Shown: positions 25,526 through 34,734, counted from the first letter of the stretch. The stretch: 50,251 bases of DNA from an uncultured Candidatus Actinomarina sp. (GCA_902627635.1 CACOKA010000005.1:1-50251); one strand, 5' to 3'. A program made the numbers and translations. Notes: generated from the sequence alone by a model not told the origin.

Positions 25526-27239
25526 CTAAATTCCAAGCAGAGAAAAGATCTATATAAGTCTGATTACTTTTTAACAGGTTTTTATGACTATCAAACCCAA
25601 TTAGATTTCCATTTTCCATCACCATTATTTTCTCTGCGTTAAGAACTGTTTCTAACCTATGAGCAATAACAATGGAAGTTTGAAAAGCTAAAAGTTTTTC
25701 AGTTGCATCTAGAATTGAGGATTCAGACTCAATGTCTAAATTCGCAGTTGCTTCATCAAAAACAATTATTTTTCGTTTTGCTAATACGGCTCTTAGTAAA
25801 GCAACAAATTGTCTTTCTCCTGCAGAAATATTACCTCCTCTTTCTCCAACTTCTTGATCAAGTTTATTTTCATATCTATTAAACCAGTCAAGTACACCGA
25901 TTGTTGATAGTTCGTCTTCTAAAGATGTGAAATCAGGTTTTGAATACATTAAATTCTCACGTATTGTCCCCCTAAACAAAAAGCTTTCCTGGGGTACAAA
26001 AGCAACATTGTCTCTTACCCATTCCTCATCAACTTCATTGGAATCTACACCGAAATATTTCATGCTTCCACTGGTTGGCAGATAAAATCTGAGAATTAAT
26101 TTAGCAATAGTACTTTTCCCTGCACCTGTTTCACCAACAATCGCAATCTTTTCACCTTTATTTATTGAAAATGAAACACCGTGTAAAACATTTTCTCTAC
26201 CGTATGAAAAAGAGACATTATCAAACTCAACAGTTTGCTCTAATTCATTATCTGGAAACTGCTCACCTTTCTTGCTTAGGTTAGGTTTTTCATCAAGGAT
26301 AGAAAATACTTTTTTCATGGATGAGCCTGCAGACCTTAGGGTGTCGTAATTGAAAGATAATTGAATTAGCGGATCAAAAAAATAATTTAAATAAAACAAT
26401 AATGCAACTAATTCACCAACAGAAAGAGTTCCCTCTGATATTCTTTGAGAGCCAAACCATAGGACAGTGGCTATTGAAGAAACTCTTGTAAATTCCAAAA
26501 ATGGAAAATAAACTGCAATGTTTCTCGCTGATCTCATATTTGCCTTAAAGTGCTCTTTGTTTACTTTCTTAAACCTTTTTATTTGTGTATCTTCATCTGT
26601 ATATGCCTGAATAACTCTTACACCAGAAATACCTTCTTGAAGAGATGAGAGTACCTGTCCAATCCATTCTCGAACTTCCCAGTATGTTGTATCTGCATAA
26701 TTTCTGAAAATTTTTGTAGCAATAGCCAATATCGGCATAATCACAAATGCAAGTATTGATAGTTCTACGTCCACCAAAAAAACCGCAACTACCGCTCCAA
26801 ATATTGTCAGCAATGCAGTTATGACACTACTTGCACCTTCTCTGGCAAATTCATTCAAACTTTGCATATCGGAAGTTAAACGAGCAACCAATACCCCAGT
26901 TTTATTTTTCTCAAAATAATTTATATCAAGTGAAGACATGTGTCTAAATAATTTTTCCCTAACTCTACGTACATAGGTTTCTCCAACCATACCTATTGAT
27001 AGCAAAGCCTGACTAGTAACGAAATACAACAAGACCAAAGTTATAAAATAAAACACCGATTGTTGAAGTACATAGTTGTAATCAGATTTTAAAACTCCAT
27101 CATCAATACCATTTGATATTAAATTTGGTCCCACCATTCTTAATCCTGTTGCTAAAAGAGCAATGAATGAACTTATAAAAAACTTATTTATAACTTCAGG
27201 AACCAACTTCACAGATCTTGAGAATGTTTTATCTTTCAA
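25512..27239 (-). CDS. heterodimeric ABC exporter, subunit with catalytic Glu
   Basis: A 575-residue half-transporter: six membrane helices then an ATPase domain. Walker A is GETGAGKST, the signature is ISAGERQFVAL instead of LSGGQ, and Walker B with catalytic Glu is IIVFDEATANLD. It is encoded one base after the partner at 27241-28995. In heterodimeric exporters one subunit contributes a normal Walker B Glu and a degenerate signature, which is exactly seen here. The substrate (drug, lipid or peptide) is unknown. The start is a TTG. Confidence 0.9.
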   Translation of the reverse strand: MKDKTFSRSVKLVPEVINKFFISSFIALLATGLRMVGPNLISNGIDDGVLKSDYNYVLQQSVFYFITLVLLYFVTSQALLSIGMVGETYVRRVREKLFRHMSSLDINYFEKNKTGVLVARLTSDMQSLNEFAREGASSVITALLTIFGAVVAVFLVDVELSILAFVIMPILAIATKIFRNYADTTYWEVREWIGQVLSSLQEGISGVRVIQAYTDEDTQIKRFKKVNKEHFKANMRSARNIAVYFPFLEFTRVSSIATVLWFGSQRISEGTLSVGELVALLFYLNYFFDPLIQLSFNYDTLRSAGSSMKKVFSILDEKPNLSKKGEQFPDNELEQTVEFDNVSFSYGRENVLHGVSFSINKGEKIAIVGETGAGKSTIAKLILRFYLPTSGSMKYFGVDSNEVDEEWVRDNVAFVPQESFLFRGTIRENLMYSKPDFTSLEDELSTIGVLDWFNRYENKLDQEVGERGGNISAGERQFVALLRAVLAKRKIIVFDEATANLDIESESSILDATEKLLAFQTSIVIAHRLETVLNAEKIMVMENGNLIGFDSHKNLLKSNQTYIDLFSAWNLVNDL

Positions 27240-27240
27240 T

Positions 27241-28995
27241 TTACTTTGCTGCCTTCTCTTGTTCTAAAAACAAATTTCTATACGAAGCTACATCTTCAAG
27301 AATTTCTTCATGTTTTCCTTGAGCTCTAATTTTTCCACCTTCGATAAATAGGACCTCATCACATAATTCGATAGTTGGAACTCTGTTAGTGATGATAAGA
27401 GTTGTCATTTTATTCATGACATTCTTTAATTCATTTCTAATCTCTTCCTCAGTTGAAGCATCTACAGCAGATAATGCATCATCAAGAATTAATATTTTTG
27501 GATTTCTAACAATTGCACGTGCAAGGGCAATCCTTTGACGTTGTCCACCTGATAAACCATAACCACGTTCACCAACTTTAGTTTCGTATGTCTCCGGTAA
27601 TTGTGAAATAAATTCATGTGCTTTTGCAATTATTGCCGCTTCTTCAACTTTTTCCTGAGATGCTTCGACTGAGCCAATAGCAATATTGTCTTTTGCAGAG
27701 TTCGAAAATAAAAAACTTTCCTCAAACGCAAGGCTCACGTTACTTCTTAACTCATCTAACTTAATATTTTCAATGTTTACATCATCAATTTTTATTTTTC
27801 CTGATTCAATATCATATAATCTTGGAAGTAGATAAGCTAAAGTTGATTTCCCTGAGCCTGTAGCACCAACAATAGCAATGGTTTTTTGACCATCAACTTT
27901 AAAACTAAGATCATTAAAAATATTTTCATTCCCATAACTGAAGTTAACATTTTGAAACTCAATACTTCCATTTCCATCGCTAGGAAATGAATCAAGGTCT
28001 TCATTGTCAGTAATTGAGGGTTGTTCATCCAATAATTGTAAAATTCTATTTCCTGCAGAAACACTTGATGGAATTTCAGATAAAAACCATGCGGTAATTC
28101 TTAATGGCCAAATTAATAATATTACATATTGTGTAAATGCTATAAAGTCACCCAATGTAATTAAATCATTTAATGCAAGATAGCCACCAAGAAGTAGGAC
28201 AATTAAAGTTATTATCATTGGTATTAACTCAAACATGGGAACAAATCTTGTTCTTAAATGTAAAAAATCTATAGAAGTCTCATAGATTTTACCAATTGAA
28301 CTTTCTACTTTCTCTGATGCTTCTATCTCATTTCCAAAAGCCTTTACTACTCTTATACCGCCTAATTGTTCTTCAACCTCAGTAGTCATTTCAGCTTCTG
28401 CCTCTTTCACTCTTAAGGAAATTTCCATTGCCTTTGAGGCAAAGATCCCAGCTAACCAAAGAACTAAAGGTATAGATAATAAAACTATCGCTCCAAGAAT
28501 ATAACTTATTGATACAAGAGTGATACTTAGAATGAGTAGAAGAAAAACGTTTGCTGTTGCTAGAGGGGCAATTGCAAACGCAAGCCTAACTTGTGAAGCA
28601 TCACTAGATGCCCTTGCCATTAATTCACCTGTTGGAACCTTGTCATGATATTTAAATGCAAGCTTTTGCATATGGCCAAAAATACTATTTCGAATTTCAG
28701 CTTCAACATTAAATGAAACAGACATACTGAAATATCTTCTTATGCCTATCGAGGCTGCTCTAATGTAGCCGATAATGATAAGGAAAGAAATAAATACAAT
28801 AATCGTTTGTTGATTATTGGCAACAATACCATCATCAACAATTCTTTTTATAAAATAGGGATGTAGCACAACAAGGAAACACCAGATTACTGCCGAAGAC
28901 ATTGAGATTAAAAAGTGTTTACTGTTATTTTTAACTTCTTCAATATAAAACTTAAGAGCTTTTTTAAATTCAGCTGTTTTGAAGACATCAAACAT
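27241..28995 (-). CDS. heterodimeric ABC exporter, subunit with degenerate catalytic site
   Basis: A 584-residue half-transporter with an N-terminal membrane domain and a C-terminal ATPase. Walker A is GATGSGKST and the signature LSGGQRQRIALARA is canonical, but Walker B reads ILILDDALSAVD, with Asp in place of the catalytic Glu. Combined with the altered signature of the downstream subunit this predicts one consensus and one degenerate ATP site, as in BmrCD or TmrAB. It is the first gene of the pair and lies back to back with the split-barrel/UbiA gene. Confidence 0.9.
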   Translation of the reverse strand: MFDVFKTAEFKKALKFYIEEVKNNSKHFLISMSSAVIWCFLVVLHPYFIKRIVDDGIVANNQQTIIVFISFLIIIGYIRAASIGIRRYFSMSVSFNVEAEIRNSIFGHMQKLAFKYHDKVPTGELMARASSDASQVRLAFAIAPLATANVFLLLILSITLVSISYILGAIVLLSIPLVLWLAGIFASKAMEISLRVKEAEAEMTTEVEEQLGGIRVVKAFGNEIEASEKVESSIGKIYETSIDFLHLRTRFVPMFELIPMIITLIVLLLGGYLALNDLITLGDFIAFTQYVILLIWPLRITAWFLSEIPSSVSAGNRILQLLDEQPSITDNEDLDSFPSDGNGSIEFQNVNFSYGNENIFNDLSFKVDGQKTIAIVGATGSGKSTLAYLLPRLYDIESGKIKIDDVNIENIKLDELRSNVSLAFEESFLFSNSAKDNIAIGSVEASQEKVEEAAIIAKAHEFISQLPETYETKVGERGYGLSGGQRQRIALARAIVRNPKILILDDALSAVDASTEEEIRNELKNVMNKMTTLIITNRVPTIELCDEVLFIEGGKIRAQGKHEEILEDVASYRNLFLEQEKAAK

Positions 28996-29075
28996 ATTGT
29001 TTAATAATAAATGCCTATCAAATAAACACTAAGGACTTTGTGTATTATTTCACAAGCATATTAAAGTTCAAAATA

Positions 29076-30593
29076 ATGAACGAAGTATTAGATAAAAAAA
29101 TTGAAGATGTTTTAGATTCTGCCGACAGAATGTTTATAGCTACGAGTGTGGGTGGGAACTCCTCCGGCGCTTCTGTTTTTTATGCGAGAGATGGTGAAGA
29201 TCTAGTATTTTTCACTTTTAATCCAACAAGAAAAGCTGAACAAATCCGTTTAAATCCTAGGGTTCATGTAGTGATTTGGCCAAAAGGACAGGAAGGTATC
29301 AGAGGATTACAAATAGATGGTGAATGTTACAAGATCAAAGATGAAGAAGAAAAAGAAAAAGCTTATGAGATGGTTTTGTCTACCACTGAAGCATTCAAAG
29401 AATATATGGAAGATGATTTTCTAAAGAAAAATGATGTTGTTGGCTACTATCGCATCAAACCAACAACTGTTAAATATGTTGACTTTTATCAGGAAGAACA
29501 ATTTGAGTGGAAAACATACCCAGCTAATAGAACTTCAGCTGTGAAGTTCGCTTTTAAACTAGCGTTTAAAAGAGTTGGTCTGTGGCTACGTACTGTTAGA
29601 GCCCCCTTTCTAACAGCTACTATTGCACCAATATTAATTGGTGCTTCGGTGGCGTGGAGTGATCTAAAAACAGAAAATTTAAACAGTACGTGGTCATGGA
29701 ATATGTTTTGGCTCGTATTAGGTGGTGCATGTCTCGCACAAATTGCTACCAATGCTTCAAATGATTATTTTGATCATACATCTAATGCTGATGAAATAAA
29801 TAAGGTTGCCAGTCCCTTCAATGGTGGAAGTAGAGTGATCCAAGTTGGATTAATGACTCCTGGTCAAGTATTAATAACAGCAATAGTAAGCATTATTGGA
29901 ACTGTTGGCATTGGTTTGTATATAAACCAAGAAATTAGTGGATTTGTATTTGGAAATACACCAATTTTATGGACTGGTATTTTAGGTACTTTTTTAGCTC
30001 TTGGTTATACGGGTGACCCTATACGACTTGGCTACAAAGGTTTTGGAGAAATTGCAATAGCTCTGGGTTTTGGACCGGTCATGGTAATGGGAGCACACTA
30101 TGTCCTAACAGCACCAATCCATAATAATGATTTATCACTTTGGAACTGGTTAGAAGCTCTTATCGCCTCGGTACCGATAGCATTATTAGTCATGCTAATT
30201 GTATGGATAAATCAATTTCAAGACGCTCCATCTGATGCCGCAGTTGGTAAAAACACATGGGTTGTTCGGACAGCAGTAAACGATGGGTGGATGAGATTAG
30301 AAAAACCTCTCTCTCTTTATAAACAATTCATGATTGAAGCTTTTGTATCGGTAGCTCTAATTGGAATTTTAAGCTTTTTTACAGATTATGGAACAGTTTA
30401 TGCTTTCATAGCTTTGCTTCCTTTGGCTTTAGTTTGGAAAGCATTCAAGATGGCAGATGATTGGATGATTAAATGGAATGATCCTGAAGCAGATAGACAA
30501 AAAGTTCCTTACGAACTCCTCCTTGTAAATGTCTCAACTATTGGAGTTCACTTTTTAACAGGAATACTACTAGCTGTTGCTTATTTCATCTAA
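29076..30593 (+). CDS. fusion: PNPOx-like split barrel + UbiA/MenA prenyltransferase
   Basis: A 505-residue two-domain protein. About the first 140 residues form a pyridoxamine-phosphate-oxidase-like split barrel (DRMFIATS, FFTFNPTRKAEQIRLNPRV, VVGYYRIKPTTVKYVDFY), which normally binds FMN or F420. From about residue 170 it is a UbiA-family membrane prenyltransferase, with NDYFDHTSNAD near residue 229 and NQFQDAPSDAAVGKNT near 378 as the two Mg-diphosphate motifs. The second motif and the methyltransferase next door suggest a MenA-like role in menaquinone synthesis. The ATG at 29076 was chosen; a GTG at 29040 after AAGGA is also possible. Confidence 0.85.
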   Translation: MNEVLDKKIEDVLDSADRMFIATSVGGNSSGASVFYARDGEDLVFFTFNPTRKAEQIRLNPRVHVVIWPKGQEGIRGLQIDGECYKIKDEEEKEKAYEMVLSTTEAFKEYMEDDFLKKNDVVGYYRIKPTTVKYVDFYQEEQFEWKTYPANRTSAVKFAFKLAFKRVGLWLRTVRAPFLTATIAPILIGASVAWSDLKTENLNSTWSWNMFWLVLGGACLAQIATNASNDYFDHTSNADEINKVASPFNGGSRVIQVGLMTPGQVLITAIVSIIGTVGIGLYINQEISGFVFGNTPILWTGILGTFLALGYTGDPIRLGYKGFGEIAIALGFGPVMVMGAHYVLTAPIHNNDLSLWNWLEALIASVPIALLVMLIVWINQFQDAPSDAAVGKNTWVVRTAVNDGWMRLEKPLSLYKQFMIEAFVSVALIGILSFFTDYGTVYAFIALLPLALVWKAFKMADDWMIKWNDPEADRQKVPYELLLVNVSTIGVHFLTGILLAVAYFI

Positions 30594-31217
30594 TTGAACG
30601 AATCAGCAAATTTCTCTAATATCCATAAATTTTATGACTTCATAAATTCCCTGACTACTTTGGGTTTTGATAAGTCATGGCGAAAACTAGCTGCTGAAAA
30701 ATTAAACCCTGGAAGTGTCCTAGATCTGGGTAGTGGAACTGGAGCTTCTTATTCTGATCTTATAAATTTTGACGTAACAGCACTTGATCCTGATGAACAA
30801 ATGCTTTCATTAAATAAATTCGACAGAAAAATTGTGGGTAAAGGTGAGGATTTACCATTTAATGAAAATTCATTTGATAATGTTTTATGTTGTTTTGTTT
30901 GGAGAAATATTTCCGAAACTGAAAAGGCAATAAATGAAGTTTATCGTGTGCTTAAACCTGGTGGTAAATTTATATTGCTAGATATGACAAGACCAAAAAA
31001 TTCTATACTTAAAATTTTTCATAGAATTGGAACTTTTATTTTATTACACTTTATTGGTCTCATAACCATAAATCTCAAAGAATATAGATTTTTACATAAG
31101 TCGCTTGATTTTTATCCTCAACCTGAAGTTCACTTAGCAAAAAACGAATATTTAAGTCTCGACATAAAAAGAACTGGCTTATTTGATTTTGTTTATTTAG
31201 CAGTATTTACGAAGTAG
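30594..31217 (+). CDS. UbiE/MenG-like methyltransferase
   Basis: A class I S-adenosylmethionine methyltransferase of 207 residues. VLDLGSGTGASYSDL is motif I, GEDLPFNENSFDNVLC motif II, and EVYRVLKPGGKFILLDM motif III. The N-terminal HKFYDFINSLTTLGFDKSWR and the CFVWRNISE segment match UbiE/MenG, which methylates demethylmenaquinone. It starts at TTG directly after the stop of the prenyltransferase fusion, so the two are cotranslated and likely act in succession. It ends one base before the convergent thioredoxin-like gene. Confidence 0.85.
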   Translation: MNESANFSNIHKFYDFINSLTTLGFDKSWRKLAAEKLNPGSVLDLGSGTGASYSDLINFDVTALDPDEQMLSLNKFDRKIVGKGEDLPFNENSFDNVLCCFVWRNISETEKAINEVYRVLKPGGKFILLDMTRPKNSILKIFHRIGTFILLHFIGLITINLKEYRFLHKSLDFYPQPEVHLAKNEYLSLDIKRTGLFDFVYLAVFTK

Positions 31218-31218
31218 T

Positions 31219-31821
31219 CTACTGGTTAGCTAATTGAACTAATTGAGCAAGTACAATATTTTCAGGAATATTTCCTGTTTGTCTTGCAACTACATTCAAA
31301 TCTTTATCTAGGAATACCCAGTAAGGAAATGCATTTAATCCATAATAGGTTCCAATTTCTCTTTCAAGATCATAAAGCTGCAATTCACTCCAACCCTCGT
31401 TAGCTAACCATCTTTGTGGAGGATAATTCTCTCTTCCACGATCAATAGATGTTGCAATAGCAATAACTTCTACACCATCTGGCACACCAACTGTGTCTAT
31501 TAAGTTTTGTACAATTGGAACTTCTTTTTGACAATATCCGCACCAATGAGCAAGAAATAAAAGTGCCTTTGCATTACCATTTTTTTCTACAGTAATTATT
31601 TCGGAATTTTCATTAGGTGCAGAGAATGTAGGAGCTGGTAAACCTGCAACGATATTTAAATCATTTTCCCCAGCAAATTCAGGAAGTGGTTCACCTGAGA
31701 TTGTAATCTCACCTTCAGGTAGTCCTGCTGTTACTGGTTCCGAGCTTAGTGTGACACCAATAGCGATAGCAAGCCCTAAAACTAAAATTATCACGCCAGC
31801 AATAACAAAATTTTTATTCAA
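31219..31821 (-). CDS. TlpA/ResA-like membrane-anchored thioredoxin
   Basis: A thioredoxin-fold protein held by one N-terminal membrane helix (FVIAGVIILVLGLAIAIGV), with its soluble domain outside. The redox motif is WCGYC, preceded by ALLFLAHWC, and the cis-Pro loop is NAFPYWVFLD. It probably reduces or oxidises disulfides of exported proteins, or serves cytochrome maturation. I prefer a TTG at 31821 after AGAAAGGA, overlapping dsbB by eight bases; ATGs at 31845 and 31863 would add a short extension. It pairs with the DsbB-like gene upstream. Confidence 0.85.
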   Translation of the reverse strand: MNKNFVIAGVIILVLGLAIAIGVTLSSEPVTAGLPEGEITISGEPLPEFAGENDLNIVAGLPAPTFSAPNENSEIITVEKNGNAKALLFLAHWCGYCQKEVPIVQNLIDTVGVPDGVEVIAIATSIDRGRENYPPQRWLANEGWSELQLYDLEREIGTYYGLNAFPYWVFLDKDLNVVARQTGNIPENIVLAQLVQLANQ

Positions 31822-32332
31822 CAAATTCCTTTCTTGCAAATTCATAATACAACAAAGTGACAAATATCGTTAAAAAACCAGTCCCTGCCATTACAGGAAT
31901 GCTTATAAATCCAAAAATATCAACATACTTCATATCACAAGGCACATCAACTGCACATGTTCCTCCGCCTCCACCACCGTTTTGTAAAAATATATGATAT
32001 GCACTTATAACCACACCAATAATGCTGATATACCCTACCCGAAAAAAAGGTCTCTTAAATAGTGAAATAACTAATGATATTGCCACTGGGTACATTAAAT
32101 ATCTTTGATACCAACAAAATCGACAAGGGATAAAACCAACAACCTCGGAATATACAATGCTTCCGATAGAAGAAAAAACAGCAACGGAAATAGCAAAGTT
32201 CAAGAACTGATCTGTAATTAACTTGCTAAATGTTTTTTTTGAAAAATAAAGATAAAGAATTGCAGCTGTAGAAAACCAGGCAATAAAAGTAAGGAACCCA
32301 AAAAAAGTATTAAATAAAATTATGAGATCCAT
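31814..32332 (-). CDS. DsbB/BdbC-like disulfide oxidoreductase
   Basis: A 172-residue membrane protein with about four to five hydrophobic helices. CRFCWYQRYLMYP contains the quinone-facing CxxC pair of DsbB, and a second Cys pair lies in the extracytoplasmic loop TCAVDVPCDMKYV. Six consecutive glycines precede the second pair, giving a flexible loop. DsbB-type proteins pass electrons from a thioredoxin-like oxidase to quinone. The adjacent TlpA-like protein is a likely partner, and the quinone genes lie just beyond it. Confidence 0.88.
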   Translation of the reverse strand: MDLIILFNTFFGFLTFIAWFSTAAILYLYFSKKTFSKLITDQFLNFAISVAVFSSIGSIVYSEVVGFIPCRFCWYQRYLMYPVAISLVISLFKRPFFRVGYISIIGVVISAYHIFLQNGGGGGGTCAVDVPCDMKYVDIFGFISIPVMAGTGFLTIFVTLLYYEFARKEFVE

Positions 32333-32354
32333 ATTGAGATTTTACCCTACAAAA

Positions 32355-32384
32355 AATGATAGGCGACATTTGTCGCCTATCATT
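32355..32384 (-). terminator. rho-independent terminator of the rhodopsin gene
   Basis: A perfect 14-bp stem with a tiny loop (arms 32355-32368 and 32371-32384) is followed on the minus strand by a T-run (the A residues at 32351-32354 and the A pair of the arm). It lies about 20 bases after the rhodopsin stop. It isolates rhodopsin from dsbB, making the rhodopsin gene a single-gene transcript. Confidence 0.85.
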
Positions 32385-32403
32385 AAAATTTTATTCGAAA
32401 AAG

Positions 32404-33066
32404 TTATGAAACTTTCTCTCCTGACTTAACTCGAGCCATTTGTAGTACCAATACACCAAGGCCGACTTTGTTAATTATGTCAGCGATTGTGTAAAGGACT
32501 TCTCTAATAGCATCGAAGTCTCCAACTACAGGTGCAATGTATCCTAATGGATAAATTACCCAACCTACAAGGATTAGATTCTTAATGTTTTCAAAAGCTG
32601 CTGCTTCATCACCTTTAAGACCTTCACCTTCAGCTTGAAGATTTCTCATTAGCCAGACGTAAGTTGCCATAGCAATTACGAATCCTGTCCAATATTCGTT
32701 GCTTCCTGCTGCTGATGTTTCACCGTAGTATCCTGCACCAATCATTACTGTTGCTGCGACTCCCCAGTTACGGACTGCCTCATTATATGCGGCACCCTTT
32801 CTTGTAACTGCAAGGACTTCCACGAACATCAAAGGAACGGTTAAGACCCAGTCAACGTATCTTAACCCTGTATCGTATGCTCCACTTTCCCAAGATGCAC
32901 CCATCTTTTGATAGTGATACCATGCAATACCACAGACAAGTGCTGAAATATATACACCACGTCTGTGTTCTGGTTTAACTTCTCTTGATGAGGCAAGTAA
33001 AAACACTGTTCCTGCAAGCATTCCTACTGTTGCCACCATGAAAAGTCGGTATGTTAGTTCTTCCAT
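32404..33066 (-). CDS. marine actinobacterial-type proton-pumping rhodopsin
   Basis: A seven-helix retinal protein of 220 residues. The Schiff-base lysine is K200 in IADIINKVGLG. Helix C reads RYVDWVLTVPLMFVE, giving the proton acceptor D72, T76 and the donor E83, the D-T-E set of outward proton pumps; R69 and the helix-B H51 are kept. The spectral-tuning position (L105 in proteorhodopsin) is M80, which predicts green absorption. It is short, with minimal termini. No retinal-synthesis gene is in the window. It has its own terminator and a GGAG ribosome site about ten bases before the ATG, and sits beside a photolyase gene. Confidence 0.95.
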   Translation of the reverse strand: MEELTYRLFMVATVGMLAGTVFLLASSREVKPEHRRGVYISALVCGIAWYHYQKMGASWESGAYDTGLRYVDWVLTVPLMFVEVLAVTRKGAAYNEAVRNWGVAATVMIGAGYYGETSAAGSNEYWTGFVIAMATYVWLMRNLQAEGEGLKGDEAAAFENIKNLILVGWVIYPLGYIAPVVGDFDAIREVLYTIADIINKVGLGVLVLQMARVKSGEKVS

Positions 33067-33093
33067 TTTAGAAGTACTCCTTTTTTTCTTTAA

Positions 33094-33108
33094 TGTGAAA
33101 CGTTCACA
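33094..33108. promoter_or_regulatory. palindromic operator-like site upstream of the rhodopsin gene
   Basis: TGTGAA ACG TTCACA is a perfect inverted repeat with a 3-base spacer, centred 35 bases upstream of the rhodopsin start. The site is more GC-rich than its surroundings and resembles a binding site for a dimeric regulator. No regulator gene is adjacent, and the promoter hexamers could not be assigned with confidence. Confidence 0.4.
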
Positions 33109-33195
33109 TCACAAATGTACCATCCTTGTGAAATTATTAAAATAATTTGAAAATTTTTTAGAATTTTTTGTAACTTTATTTTAAAAAAATAGTAA

Positions 33196-34671
33196 TCAAA
33201 CTTCTAATCCAATTGACCATTTTTCTAAATATGGCTTTAAATTGAACTTTGTTGCGGTAGATTTTGATGTCATATATCTTATTTTTCCATAAATTGGCCT
33301 TTCTGGCCCCCATGCTCTGTCATATCTACCTAGAATCCAAAATACTCCTGAGTATGAATTAGGATCTCTTCCGTCTAAAGCAAAACGATCATTTAAATCA
33401 ATCAAATATGAAAGGGCAATTTGTGGATTGGGAGTCCATTCCAGAATCTTTTTACCCCACAACATTCTTAAATAATTATGAATCCTCCCTTCAGTTTTTA
33501 ATTGATTTTGTGCTGCATTCCAAATTTCATCATGGGTATTAGCATTTGTAAATTCTGATAAGTCATATATGTACTCTCTCTCATCATTAGCATGCTCGTC
33601 CAATGTCTTTACTGCCCAATCTGGTAACGACTGATACTGATCATAATTAGCCCTCTTGACACACGTATGATATCCAAGCTCTCTCCAAGTAATTAGTTCA
33701 TCAAAAAAACTTTCAAGATTAGCTGATCCACCCCACCATCCTTCTCTACGACCAACAAAGTTAGGGTCTATATTTTCAACTGACCAAGACTCATTGTTTA
33801 TTATTTTTTCAAATACCTCATAAGTTGAAATGTGTCCAAAGTGAAAGTATGGCGAAAGCTGACTACTTGCATCCTCTGAAGGATGACTTCTTAATTTTGC
33901 ATAATCATTAAAACCTTTTTTTGCAAAAAGATCTAATCTTGATTTGGCAGCATTATATCCGCCAACTACATCACTTACCTCTACAGATTTATCAACATTT
34001 AAATTATCTAAAAAGTCTTGAACATTAACGTTGTTAAAATCAATTAGCTCATACTTATTAAAAATTGGTTCTAATATTTTTTCTTCAAATTTTAAATTAA
34101 GATACTCTAAAGGATTTGCTTCAGGGACTTCTACTAAAAAATCTTCTATATTTTTGTGCATAAATCTTCTGAAATCATGAGCACGAACATATTCTTTATC
34201 TGCGATCCTTATTGGAAGTAATCCGTTTGAATCAACAAGTTCGTATGTCGTTTGGATGTTTCCCTTTGCATCTGCGGTCATTTGTGGAACAAAATAAGTT
34301 GGGTAGTCATCGGTAATAACGACTGCGGCATTCTTTGCTAATTCTATTAATAAGTTATCTGCAACACCTTTTCTTTCTTCAACATATGGAAAATAAAAAG
34401 CTTTTGATTTTTCAGTTTGTTTTTGAATATCTTTCATACCCTCAATAGCAAATTTGTGAAATCTTATGCTTGCCATCGGATAATCAATTGTCATAGGCTC
34501 AAAAATAAGTAAAGGTTTCGAAAGCTTGTTTGCCCACTCAATTGCACGTTGAAGAGAAAAGTTATAATTTATTCTTCTGAATGCAATCATCCAATAAAGA
34601 ACATAAGGAGCATCCATGTTTGGCTGATCATTATTTAATGTAGTAATTCTATTTATTGGTACTTCAAGCAT
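33196..34671 (-). CDS. phr: class II CPD photolyase
   Basis: Deoxyribodipyrimidine photolyase uses light and FAD to split cyclobutane pyrimidine dimers. This 491-residue protein matches class II: VLYWMIAFRRINYNFSLQRA near the start, the C-terminal FAD domain with EGRIHNYLRMLWGKKILEW and then DGRDPNSYSGVFWILGRYDR. The length is normal. It lies 129 bases upstream of the rhodopsin gene in the same direction, a sensible grouping for a sunlit-surface organism, but the terminator and operator arrangement suggests separate transcription. Confidence 0.92.
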   Translation of the reverse strand: MLEVPINRITTLNNDQPNMDAPYVLYWMIAFRRINYNFSLQRAIEWANKLSKPLLIFEPMTIDYPMASIRFHKFAIEGMKDIQKQTEKSKAFYFPYVEERKGVADNLLIELAKNAAVVITDDYPTYFVPQMTADAKGNIQTTYELVDSNGLLPIRIADKEYVRAHDFRRFMHKNIEDFLVEVPEANPLEYLNLKFEEKILEPIFNKYELIDFNNVNVQDFLDNLNVDKSVEVSDVVGGYNAAKSRLDLFAKKGFNDYAKLRSHPSEDASSQLSPYFHFGHISTYEVFEKIINNESWSVENIDPNFVGRREGWWGGSANLESFFDELITWRELGYHTCVKRANYDQYQSLPDWAVKTLDEHANDEREYIYDLSEFTNANTHDEIWNAAQNQLKTEGRIHNYLRMLWGKKILEWTPNPQIALSYLIDLNDRFALDGRDPNSYSGVFWILGRYDRAWGPERPIYGKIRYMTSKSTATKFNLKPYLEKWSIGLEV

Positions 34672-34715
34672 AAAAATATTATAAGATTGAATTCATTTTT
34701 AAATTGAAAATTATA

Positions 34716-34734
34716 TGGTTAAAATTATTTCTGT
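34716..34734 (+). promoter_or_regulatory. possible leaderless promoter of the MalK-type gene
   Basis: TAAAAT at 34720-34725, preceded by TGG, resembles an extended -10 and ends nine bases before the ATG at 34735. No Shine-Dalgarno sequence is present. Transcription would start at or near the start codon, giving a leaderless mRNA, common in actinobacteria. No matching -35 hexamer was found. Confidence 0.3.

Noticed and set aside
32404-33066. Sodium- or chloride-pumping rhodopsin
   Set aside because: Helix C has D-T-E; sodium pumps have N-D-Q and marine chloride pumps N-T-Q.
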